DNA of 6,058 bases from Methylovirgula sp. (GTDB taxonomy: Bacteria; Pseudomonadota; Alphaproteobacteria; Rhizobiales; Beijerinckiaceae). This document shows positions 1 through 5,577 of the stretch, one piece after another (positions within the stretch are counted from its first letter, which is position 1; every line of letters starts with the position of its first letter). Position numbers and translations under genes: made by a program. Location of the stretch: positions 1-6,058 of the forward strand of contig JANXSV010000253.1 in the NCBI GenBank assembly GCA_025356505.1, read 5' to 3'. Under the pieces are notes generated by a model, which had not been told where the DNA came from, ran no database searches, and was given only the letters and a program-made list of their open reading frames with translations.

Positions 1-138
1 GAACATATTTGTCGTTTTGCCCGCGGTGCCACGAACACCGCCGACAATGGCGAGGAATATCAAACACGCGATAAGGCCATATTCAACAGAGGTTGCGCCG
101 TTGTTATTGCTAATGAATTTCTTGACCAACCGCGCCAT
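1..138 (-). CDS. Flp/Fap-type pilin subunit, 5' part only (runs off left edge)
   Basis: This is the N-terminal 46 residues of a Flp (type IVb) pilin, the major subunit of tight-adherence pili that mediate surface attachment. Translating the minus strand from the ATG at 138 gives a short basic leader (MARLVKKFISNNNG) followed by ATSVEYGLIA and a hydrophobic stretch. This is the classic prepilin pattern: cleavage after Gly14, with Glu and Tyr at mature positions 5 and 6, followed by the transmembrane/packing helix. Flp pilins are usually about 50-70 residues, so only the short C-terminus is missing. A GGAG Shine-Dalgarno sequence lies 9 nt upstream. A cysteine at residue 25, inside the hydrophobic helix, is somewhat unusual. 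Neighbouring cpa/tad assembly genes are not visible; they may lie to the left, or this may be an orphan pilin. It is divergent from gshA. Identification rests on the signature motif and is strong. Confidence 0.88.
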   Translation of the reverse strand, partial: MARLVKKFISNNNGATSVEYGLIACLIFLAIVGGVRGTAGKTTNMF

Positions 139-147
139 GAATACTGT

Positions 148-151
148 CTCC
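148..151 (-). promoter_or_regulatory. Ribosome binding site of the Flp pilin gene
   Basis: Minus-strand GGAG sits 9 nt before the ATG at 138. It supports that start and confirms that this strand, rather than the overlapping plus-strand frame, is coding. Confidence 0.7.
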
Positions 152-429
152 GTAGAATGTACGGTATCTGAGGAGCCTTGCGCAAATCTTAAAAATCATT
201 CTGTAAATCGTTAATCCCGCGGAATGTTTTGCAAAATATCGAATTCTGTCCGGTATTGTGAACAGGGTATAAAGGAATGAGGAAACATGACCTTACAAAG
301 TCGCTCTGCGTGAATATTCTCGCATCATCGCGCTGTCTGCTTAATATTTGCCCGCACTAGCATTTTCTGCGGCAAAGCTTATTTAGAAATTCACAAAAAT
401 GCGCTACGCCGCGCCAAGATAACAAAATT

Positions 430-438
430 GAGAGAGAG
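430..438 (+). promoter_or_regulatory. Purine-rich ribosome binding site of gshA
   Basis: A GAGAGAGAG tract ends 4 nt before the ATG at 443, so its upstream GAG units sit at workable Shine-Dalgarno spacing. This favours 443 over the in-frame TTG at 428, which would begin two bases before the tract. Confidence 0.5.
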
Positions 439-442
439 CTTG

Positions 443-1825
443 ATGGCACGCGATGTGACGGATACCGCCCCTATTCATTCAAAATCCGAGCTCATTGAGT
501 GGTTTGCAGCTGGCAATAAGCCTAAATCCGATTGGCGCATTGGCACCGAACACGAAAAATTCGGATTTTACACGTCGGATTTGTCTCCCGTTCCCTACGA
601 TACCAAGCCCGGCCGTCGCGGCGGCATCGAGGCTCTGCTCTACGGCATGCATCATCTGCTTGGCTGGGAGCCGATTATAGATGCAGGCCATATCATCGGG
701 CTTTATGACGCCACCGGCGGCGGCGCAATTTCCTTGGAGCCGGGTGGGCAGTTTGAACTTTCCGGAGCGCCGCTGGAGACAATTCACCAGACGTGTTCTG
801 AGGTCCATGCTCACCTCGCCCAGGTGCGGGAAGTGGCAGATCCGCTGGGCATAGGCTTCATGGGCCTTGGCATGAGCCCGAAATGGACATTGGATCAAAC
901 ACCGGTGATGCCTAAAAGCCGTTACAAGATCATGGCTAACTACATGCCGAAGGTCGGGTCCCGGGGCTTGGATATGATGTTCAGAACCTGCACTGTGCAG
1001 GTCAACCTCGACTTTTCCTCCGAGGCCGACATGGTCAAGAAACTTCGGGTGTCGGTGGCTTTGCAGCCCTTGGCTACGGCGCTTTTTGCCAACTCGCCCT
1101 TCACGGAAAGCCAGCCGAACGGCCTGCTATCCGCGCGCTCTGAAATTTGGCGTGATACCGATACTAACCGTTCCGGCATGATGCCGTTTGCCTTTGAAGA
1201 CGGCATGGGCTTTGAGCGCTACGTTGATTATGCGCTGCAAGTGCCGATGTATTTTGTCAAGCGAGGCGATGTCTATCATGATGTCGCCGGAGCCGACTTC
1301 CGCGATTTGTTGGCCGGTAAACTGCCGCAGATGCCGGGCGAAACAGCTACAATTTCCGATTGGGCCAATCATCTCTCAACTATTTTCCCGGAAGTGCGGC
1401 TCAAACGCTATCTGGAAATGCGCGGGGCCGATGGCGGGCCAACATCGCGGCTCTGCGCTCTGCCAGCCCTGTTCGTCGGGTTGCTTTATGATCAAAGCGC
1501 CCTCGACGCCGCGTGGGATCTTGTGAAGGGCTGGAGCGCGCAAGAGCGCCAGAAAATGCGTGATGATGTCCCGACTCTTGGGCTTGATACGCCTATCCAC
1601 AATTCAAATCTCAGGGAACTGGGCGTAGAAGTCCTGAAAATCGCTCGGCACGGTCTGAAATCACGCCGCCGGATAGATTCGCAAGGCCGCGACGAGACGC
1701 GCTTCCTCGACATTCTGGACACATATATTGCCGAGGGTAAAGTCTCAGCCCAACACCTATTGGACAAATATGCCCACGAATGGCACGGCAGTATTGATCC
1801 GATATTTGAAGACAGCGCTTATTAG
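443..1825 (+). CDS. gshA: Glutamate-cysteine ligase, plant/alphaproteobacterial type
   Basis: This cytoplasmic enzyme joins L-glutamate and L-cysteine with ATP to give gamma-glutamylcysteine, the first and usually rate-limiting step of glutathione synthesis. The 460-residue product has the family hallmark GTEHEKFGF near residues 34-42, the glycine-rich TGGGAISLEPGGQFELSG stretch (about 91-108), LRTCTVQVNLDF-like MFRTCTVQVNLDF (about 179-191), ALFANSPFTE (about 213-222) and FPEVRLKRYLEMRGADGG (about 315-332). These match plant GSH1 and its alphaproteobacterial relatives rather than E. coli-type GshA. Length is normal for the bacterial form, which lacks a plastid transit peptide. I chose the ATG at 443, preceded by a GAGAGAGAG purine tract; an in-frame TTG at 428 would add five residues but would put that tract inside the gene. 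Cys118 and Cys338 match one plant regulatory disulfide pair by motif and by their 220-residue spacing. The second plant pair is absent (Val281, Gln296). Its 3' neighbour is convergent. Confidence 0.96.
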   Translation: MARDVTDTAPIHSKSELIEWFAAGNKPKSDWRIGTEHEKFGFYTSDLSPVPYDTKPGRRGGIEALLYGMHHLLGWEPIIDAGHIIGLYDATGGGAISLEPGGQFELSGAPLETIHQTCSEVHAHLAQVREVADPLGIGFMGLGMSPKWTLDQTPVMPKSRYKIMANYMPKVGSRGLDMMFRTCTVQVNLDFSSEADMVKKLRVSVALQPLATALFANSPFTESQPNGLLSARSEIWRDTDTNRSGMMPFAFEDGMGFERYVDYALQVPMYFVKRGDVYHDVAGADFRDLLAGKLPQMPGETATISDWANHLSTIFPEVRLKRYLEMRGADGGPTSRLCALPALFVGLLYDQSALDAAWDLVKGWSAQERQKMRDDVPTLGLDTPIHNSNLRELGVEVLKIARHGLKSRRRIDSQGRDETRFLDILDTYIAEGKVSAQHLLDKYAHEWHGSIDPIFEDSAY

Positions 1826-1852
1826 TGACTGTTGCCCTGCGCGGCGGCGGCG

Positions 1853-2104
1853 TTATTTGCTTTTACCGCCGTGGTACACATAGTCGGCTTGAACATATCC
1901 GCTGATTTTTAAGCAGGTGGTGCTATCCCCGACGCGAAAATAATCCGGTCCGACTTCAGGACAGGCTATCATTCTCGGCTTTTCGCTTCGGCTTGGAGCC
2001 TTGGCGCGAGGCCATTCTGTGGCTTGGACGACACCCGCGAAGGATACCAACGCGAAAGTTACGATGGCATAAAATGACAATGCATTTCGGGTACAACTAC
2101 GCAT
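1853..2104 (-). CDS. Short porin-like exported protein or truncated Porin_2 remnant
   Basis: This 83-residue frame has a plausible Sec signal peptide (hydrophobic core at about residues 9-26, ending VVQA before TEWPR). It is followed by MIACPEVGPDYFRVGDSTTC and LKISGYVQADY, which closely follows the N-terminal signature of Hyphomicrobiales outer-membrane porins (Porin_2 family), including the two cysteines (Cys48, Cys64) and the first transmembrane strand. Those porins normally run to several hundred residues. Here the frame ends in GGKSK and TAA, only 27 bp from the gshA stop codon, so there is no room for a barrel. No strong ribosome binding site is seen; the best is GGGG about 14 nt before the ATG. 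It could be a decayed remnant left by a rearrangement or a genuine small exported protein using the same N-terminal module. The frame is intact with normal codon usage. The family resemblance is fairly certain; its expression and function are not. Confidence 0.55.
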   Translation of the reverse strand: MRSCTRNALSFYAIVTFALVSFAGVVQATEWPRAKAPSRSEKPRMIACPEVGPDYFRVGDSTTCLKISGYVQADYVYHGGKSK

Positions 2105-2155
2105 ATACAGTCATTCGACCCCAATTACGGCAGGACTGTGGCCTGTTTACCTTGG

Positions 2156-2899
2156 TTAATACATATCACCAACTGTTATTTGCAGGAGCATCAACGCTGC
2201 AACAGCCGCCGTATCAGCCCGCAATATTCGTGGCCCGAGCGAAATGCGCACAACCCGTGGCAACGCTAACAGGGCGGCCCGTTCCGACGCGTCAAATCCT
2301 CCCTCAGGACCTATGATGACGCCGTAGGGCGTTCCGCGCTGCGCGCCGCTAAGTGCCTCGATCGGGTTTTTGACAGGCGCTTCTTCGTCGCAGAATATCA
2401 AAACCCGGTCTTCCGGCCAGGTGGCAATCCATTTTTCAAATTTTATAGGTTCGCCCAAGGTTGGGATGGCCAGAATTTCACATTGTTCTGCCGCTTCGAT
2501 CATATTGGCGCGGGCACGCTCCATATTGAATCTTGCGGCCTGTGTCCGTCTTGTGATGACGGGTCCGATATGAGCGGCGCCCATCTCAACACCCTTCTGC
2601 ATCAGATAATCAAGACGTGCGGATTTCAGCGGCGCGAAGTAATAGTGGATGTCGGGGTTGTAACTTTGAACCCGCGTTTGTTCTAATGTTTTGAGTGCCG
2701 GCGAACGCTTGAATGTCCCGGTCAGCTTGGCTGTCCATTCGCCATCCCGACCGTTGAAAACATGCACCACATCACCTTCGTGAAGCCGCAACACATTGAA
2801 TAAGTAATTTGCCGGGGTCCGTTCAAGGCTCAAAAGAGCGTCTGTTTGAAGAGATTGTTCAACAAAAATGCGGTAGGGGCTTGCGGTATCTTGGCTCAT
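2156..2899 (-). CDS. rsmE: 16S rRNA (uracil1498-N3)-methyltransferase RsmE
   Basis: RsmE methylates N3 of U1498 (E. coli numbering) in helix 44 of 16S rRNA, using S-adenosylmethionine, on the assembled small subunit. The 247-residue protein has the two-part family layout. The N-terminal PUA-like RNA-binding domain (about 1-75) contains NYLFNVLRLHEGD and VFNGRDGEW. The SPOUT methyltransferase domain follows, with QKGVEMGA (101-108), EAAEQCE (135-141), IIGPEGGFDASE (195-206) and the C-terminal knot LGPRILRADTA (221-231) that binds the cofactor. Length is typical. The ATG at 2899 matches the usual family N-terminus, although its upstream sequence has no clear Shine-Dalgarno. It is divergent from the four-cysteine protein gene and convergent with gshA. 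The porin-like stub starts 51 nt behind its stop codon and could be read through from it. Confidence 0.96.
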   Translation of the reverse strand: MSQDTASPYRIFVEQSLQTDALLSLERTPANYLFNVLRLHEGDVVHVFNGRDGEWTAKLTGTFKRSPALKTLEQTRVQSYNPDIHYYFAPLKSARLDYLMQKGVEMGAAHIGPVITRRTQAARFNMERARANMIEAAEQCEILAIPTLGEPIKFEKWIATWPEDRVLIFCDEEAPVKNPIEALSGAQRGTPYGVIIGPEGGFDASERAALLALPRVVRISLGPRILRADTAAVAALMLLQITVGDMY

Positions 2900-2943
2900 G
2901 CCAAGGTTTTATCGGTTTTCGCACTGCGTGCAAGCGCGCCAAC

Positions 2944-2961
2944 TGGACATTAAAATGTCCA
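2944..2961. repeat. Perfect 8-2-8 inverted repeat, candidate operator
   Basis: TGGACATT-AA-AATGTCCA is a perfect dyad of 18 bases in the 141-bp region between the starts of rsmE (-, 2899) and the four-cysteine protein gene (+, 3041). It ends 79 nt before the latter and begins 44 nt upstream of rsmE. The short AT-rich centre and absence of a following T-run make it a better candidate for a dimeric regulator site than for a terminator. I cannot assign it to a known regulator. Confidence 0.5.
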
Positions 2962-3027
2962 AAAAGCCATGTTTAAGAGTTCACCTTGCAACCTGGCGTT
3001 AAAAAGCGGTAAGCATGTTGAAATTTC

Positions 3028-3031
3028 GGAG
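3028..3031 (+). promoter_or_regulatory. Ribosome binding site setting the start of the four-cysteine protein
   Basis: GGAG lies 9 nt before the ATG at 3041. It selects this start over the in-frame ATG at 2969, which would place 24 extra polar residues before the signal peptide. Confidence 0.7.
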
Positions 3032-3040
3032 TTAAAAACC

Positions 3041-3547
3041 ATGGCAATTGTGCGCGCGGCTTCCCGGTTGGCAATGATAACGGGCATGTGTCTGAGCGGC
3101 CTTGTGGCCGGATATCTCACAAGCTCAACTGCGGCCTTTGCCCAGGCGGCGTCAGCCTCCTGCCAGAGTGACTTTTCCAAAATTGCCGCGAAACGTCAGG
3201 TTAGCATTGACCAGATCAACAAAATGACCAAGCGCCTCGGGGGCAAGCTTGATCCTATCGGCGCATGTCCGCTGTTTCGCAACCTGACTGCCACGCAAGG
3301 AGAACTTGTTACCTACGTCACTGCCAATAAAAACTGGTGTAATATTCCCGAGGACATTGTGAAAAACGCTACGGATGAGCGCTCGAAATTCGCGGGCGTT
3401 GCTGCCAAAGCGTGCGGCGTTGCCGCTCAGGTGGCCAAGCAGAGAAAGCTCCAAAGCCAGCAAGCGCGGAGCGGTGGAGCCCGCAACCCCAACGGCAACG
3501 CGTTCAATGCTCCGGAAAAGCTGCGTTTACCGGCTGGCCCCCTTTAG
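3041..3547 (+). CDS. Exported four-cysteine protein of unknown function
   Basis: The product is 168 residues. It begins with a Sec signal peptide (MAIVRAASR, then a hydrophobic stretch at about 9-27) and a likely cleavage site in the AAFAQAAS region (after residue 34 or 36), so it should be periplasmic. The mature part has exactly four cysteines, Cys41, Cys76, Cys100 and Cys125, which could form two disulfides. Local signatures are GACPLFR, NKNWCNIPE and KACGVAAQVAKQRK. The last 35 residues are rich in Gln, Arg, Gly, Asn and Ala and probably disordered, ending in LRLPAGPL. From memory, similar small cysteine-spaced hypothetical proteins occur in Bradyrhizobium and relatives, but I know no function. 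I chose the ATG at 3041 because of the GGAG and the signal peptide. It lies 86 nt upstream of ubiA on the same strand, so co-transcription is possible. Confidence 0.8.
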   Translation: MAIVRAASRLAMITGMCLSGLVAGYLTSSTAAFAQAASASCQSDFSKIAAKRQVSIDQINKMTKRLGGKLDPIGACPLFRNLTATQGELVTYVTANKNWCNIPEDIVKNATDERSKFAGVAAKACGVAAQVAKQRKLQSQQARSGGARNPNGNAFNAPEKLRLPAGPL

Positions 3548-3633
3548 GTCCTCGCCTTTTCTCTTAAAGACGGATCAATCCGATTTCACGCACTTCACAA
3601 CGCTCTTCTGCATCCTTCCGCCTGCCTGATGCC

Positions 3634-4536
3634 ATGTATGGCGGCTTGATCGAGCGCTACGTGCCTGAGCAATTTCTGCCCTATGTGCAGCTTGCGCGCA
3701 TAGACAGGCCCGTGGGGTGGTGGCTCCTGCTGTTGCCATGCTGGTGGTCGTCGGCGCTGGCGGCAGTTTCCGCCGGACAAGGGCCGCATCTTGGTCATCT
3801 GTTGCTGTTCCTGATCGGTGCCATCGCCATGCGAGGAGCCGGCTCGACATTCAACGACATCGTTGATCGTAAGCTCGATCTCGCTGTTGAACGCACCCGC
3901 GGGCGTCCCATTCCTTCTGGCCGCGTAAGCCCGTTTGCTGCCGTTGTATTTCTTGTTTTACAGGCGCTGATAGGGTTCTTTGTCTTGCTTATGTTCAATG
4001 CTTTGACCATTTGGATGGGCATTGTTTCGCTTGTGCTTGTCGCAATTTACCCGTTCATGAAGCGCATCACGTCTTGGCCGCAAGCGGTTTTGGGACTGGC
4101 ATTTTCCTGGGGCGCGCTGGTTGGCTGGACCGCCCTTCAAGATAGCCTCGGCGTCGCGCCGGTGTTGCTTTATGCCGGGGCGATTTTCTGGACGATGGGC
4201 TATGACACAATTTATGCGTTGCAGGACGTTCGCGATGACTCCATCGCCGGAATCAAGTCCACGGCGCGGCTGTTTGGTGAGAATGTCAAATCGGGTGTCG
4301 CCAAACTCTATGCTGCGTCAGTAGTTCTTATCACTCTCGCACTTTGGCTTGGGCACGCGCACATCTTTGCTTATGTGAGCGGCGTAGGTTTCGCCGCGCA
4401 TCTAATCTGGCAGGTGCGAAAGATCAACCCTGCAAGCCCTAAAATTGCCCTGGTATTGTTCCGGTCGAACCGAAACGCGGGGCTGATTTTATTTGCCGGT
4501 ATTTTCGCAGATGCGCTAACTAACGTTCTTGCTTAG
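3634..4536 (+). CDS. ubiA: 4-hydroxybenzoate polyprenyltransferase
   Basis: UbiA is an inner-membrane enzyme that attaches the polyprenyl chain to 4-hydroxybenzoate, the membrane-committing step of ubiquinone synthesis. The 300-residue protein shows both Asp-rich motifs that bind the Mg2+-diphosphate of the prenyl donor. The first is NDIVDRKLD at residues 74-82, followed by the family's ERTRGRPIPSG. The second is YDTIYALQDVRDD at 190-202, followed by GIKSTARLFG. The N-terminal LARIDRPVGWWLLLLPCWW is also typical. Several hydrophobic segments fit the family's multi-helix membrane fold, and length is normal. The frame is open upstream only to about 3568 and has no ATG, GTG or TTG there, so the ATG at 3634 is the only standard start; no Shine-Dalgarno precedes it. 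It overlaps the convergent DUF6101-like gene by 21 nt at the 3' end. Confidence 0.96.
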   Translation: MYGGLIERYVPEQFLPYVQLARIDRPVGWWLLLLPCWWSSALAAVSAGQGPHLGHLLLFLIGAIAMRGAGSTFNDIVDRKLDLAVERTRGRPIPSGRVSPFAAVVFLVLQALIGFFVLLMFNALTIWMGIVSLVLVAIYPFMKRITSWPQAVLGLAFSWGALVGWTALQDSLGVAPVLLYAGAIFWTMGYDTIYALQDVRDDSIAGIKSTARLFGENVKSGVAKLYAASVVLITLALWLGHAHIFAYVSGVGFAAHLIWQVRKINPASPKIALVLFRSNRNAGLILFAGIFADALTNVLA

Positions 4537-4950
4537 GTGGGTTCCGCCCATGCGGCGGCGGCGGGCAAAATTGCTGCGACGATGGCGGGTGGCTGACCCT
4601 AGGCCAGCGCGCCGCGCGGAATTTTTTGGCGCGCGGATTGGCACGTAGAGGCCATAGACCTCGGCCATCAGCTTTTGGCCAGTAAGGCGCATCACGCTCA
4701 CGCATGCCGCCTCCAGCGCGCTCAAAGTGTCAAAAACCCCCAGAATGACCGTTAAGTCGCTTCTCTCATGAGCCAGTTTCAGGCCATAAGTTCCTGAGGT
4801 GAACTCAAACGCAGCTAGCCCAATGTATTCAGTGAGCGGAATGCAGACATACATGGTCAGGTTACCGCTTTGACGCTTGAGGCGCATGTGCGTGCTGGTC
4901 ACGCGCGCCTCGCAAAATGTACCGATTCTGACAGGGTCTGCAACGATCAA
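4516..4950 (-). CDS. Basic-tailed protein resembling DUF6101, start uncertain
   Basis: This frame gives up to 144 residues from a TTG at 4950. A GTG at 4902, preceded by GAGG, would give 128. The middle part (RLKRQSGNLTMYVCIPLTEYIG, about residues 23-44, then a strand-rich region to about 70) looks like a small beta-rich domain. The tail is strongly basic, with RHRRSNFARRRRMGG at about 122-136. This layout, together with the position tail-to-tail with ubiA, recalls the DUF6101 proteins found next to ubiA in Bradyrhizobium and relatives; this is from memory and not confirmed by alignment. No signal peptide or membrane segment is visible, so it is probably cytoplasmic, and its function is unknown. 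Family members I recall have a longer N-terminus. Here a possible N-terminal piece with an ATG at 5014 lies in another frame, which suggests a frameshift. The last 21 nt overlap ubiA. Confidence 0.6.
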   Translation of the reverse strand: MIVADPVRIGTFCEARVTSTHMRLKRQSGNLTMYVCIPLTEYIGLAAFEFTSGTYGLKLAHERSDLTVILGVFDTLSALEAACVSVMRLTGQKLMAEVYGLYVPIRAPKNSARRAGLGSATRHRRSNFARRRRMGGTHLSKNVS

Positions 4951-5014
4951 GGTGATAGATGTTCAAGACAGCGATTTCTTGCGGCGGCTGGTTTTGCGTT
5001 GCTAGGGCAGTCAT
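4951..5014 (-). other. Possible out-of-frame N-terminus of the DUF6101-like gene
   Basis: A minus-strand ATG at 5014, preceded by CGGA about 8 nt upstream, opens a 50-codon frame (MTALATQNQPPQEIAVLN...) that stops at 4862 inside the DUF6101-like gene in a different register. Upstream of the TTG at 4950 the DUF6101-like frame itself closes at a TGA at 4965-4963. A single-base shift between about 4963 and 4941 would join the better start to the conserved body. This may be a true frameshift, a sequencing error, or an unrelated short frame. Confidence 0.3.
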
Positions 5015-5157
5015 CGAAATTCCGTGCGATTTGAGGCGTCATTGCCCCGACTAGCCACAGAATAAGCCGATGCAGCCGTGCCAAATCGCTAAATTTGCTG
5101 GTTAATTTGGCCTGAATCGTGCATCTAGCGGGGAGTTTGCTCACCCATGGCAAAGGC

Positions 5158-5161
5158 GGAG
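5158..5161 (+). promoter_or_regulatory. Ribosome binding site of the MAPEG gene
   Basis: GGAG lies 8 nt before the ATG at 5170 and decides for this start over the in-frame GTG at 5119, which has no such site and would add 17 residues unlike the family N-terminus. Confidence 0.75.
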
Positions 5162-5169
5162 TTCCACAA

Positions 5170-5577
5170 ATGCCTCAACTTTTACCTATCCCGAATATGG
5201 CGATCTCAGCTGCCTACATCGCTTTGATTGTTTTGATGGTGATCCCGCTCATTATCAGAATTATTGTGCTTCGCCGCTCCCGACGTGTCAGCATCGGCGA
5301 TAGTGGACATTCCGACCTTGCCTTGCGGATCCGGATCCATGGAAATTATGTGGAGAATGCGCCGTTTGCGCTTGGGCTGCTGCTGGCGTTACCGCTCGTT
5401 GGGGCTTCTGTCTGGCTTATTCACACGGTGGGTATCGCATTTTTGGCGGGACGGATTGCGCATGCGATTGGTCTTCATAATGAGCGCGGCACAAATGCGC
5501 GTTCGGCTGGCGTGTTGCTTACCTTTTTCACATATGTTGTCGGAGCTTTAGGATTGTTGTGGCGCGCATGGGCTTGA
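5170..5577 (+). CDS. MAPEG-family integral membrane protein
   Basis: MAPEG proteins are small four-helix inner-membrane proteins; characterised members are glutathione transferases/peroxidases or eicosanoid enzymes, while most bacterial ones are uncharacterised. The 135-residue product has hydrophobic segments at about 11-34, 65-82, 84-100 and 113-131. The first loop carries the family signature RIRIHGNYVENAPFAL (53-68), with Arg, His, Asn and Glu-Asn positions that line the glutathione site in known members. GRIAHAIGL (94-102) matches the conserved GR..H..G motif before the last helix. Length is typical. The ATG at 5170 has a good GGAG. Its stop codon lies inside the start of the CysQ-like gene, so the two are probably one transcription unit. 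The substrate cannot be told from sequence, and glutathione use here is an inference from the family. Confidence 0.88.
   Translation: MPQLLPIPNMAISAAYIALIVLMVIPLIIRIIVLRRSRRVSIGDSGHSDLALRIRIHGNYVENAPFALGLLLALPLVGASVWLIHTVGIAFLAGRIAHAIGLHNERGTNARSAGVLLTFFTYVVGALGLLWRAWA

Larger units (their letters stand above)
139..442. other. Divergent intergenic region between pilin and gshA
   Basis: These 304 bases must hold the promoters of both the leftward pilin gene and the rightward gshA gene. It is AT-richer than its flanks. No convincing pair of -35/-10 boxes, riboswitch or terminator could be identified by eye. The minus strand contains TTAACGAT at 214-207, one mismatch from the CtrA half-site TTAACCAT, upstream of the pilin. 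A 27-codon plus-strand frame starts at 277 (ATG, with AGGG about 9 nt upstream) and ends at 360; its product resembles nothing I know and it is not called as a gene. Confidence 0.5.

Noticed and set aside
17..214. A 65-codon plus-strand frame at the left edge
   Set aside because: It is the antisense shadow of the Flp pilin gene, whose minus-strand translation has an unmistakable prepilin motif and a ribosome binding site.
277..360. A 27-codon plus-strand frame (MRKHDLTKS...) upstream of gshA
   Set aside because: It has a possible AGGG upstream but is short, cysteine-containing and low in recognisable features. Nothing shows it is translated or acts as a leader peptide.
1838..1879. GC-rich GGCGG...CCGCC hairpin between gshA and the porin-like stub as a terminator
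   Set aside because: The stem is only about 5-6 bp with a loop of about 14 bases and no T-run follows on either strand. The gene pair needs a terminator, but this one is not convincing.
1993..2316. A 107-codon plus-strand frame across the porin-like stub and the rsmE end
   Set aside because: It is antisense to two frames with clear family signatures and its own product matches no family I recognise.
2921..2931. GCAC-TGC-GTGC short dyad upstream of rsmE
   Set aside because: A 4-bp stem with a 3-base centre is expected often by chance.
4520..4705. A 61-codon minus-strand Pro/Arg-rich frame within the DUF6101-like gene
   Set aside because: It is an alternative reading of the GC-rich basic tail; the main frame has the family-like sequence.
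4947..5153. A 68-codon minus-strand frame upstream of the DUF6101-like gene
   Set aside because: Its product has no recognisable features, it covers the divergent promoter region, and the start at 5014 in another frame has a better ribosome binding site.
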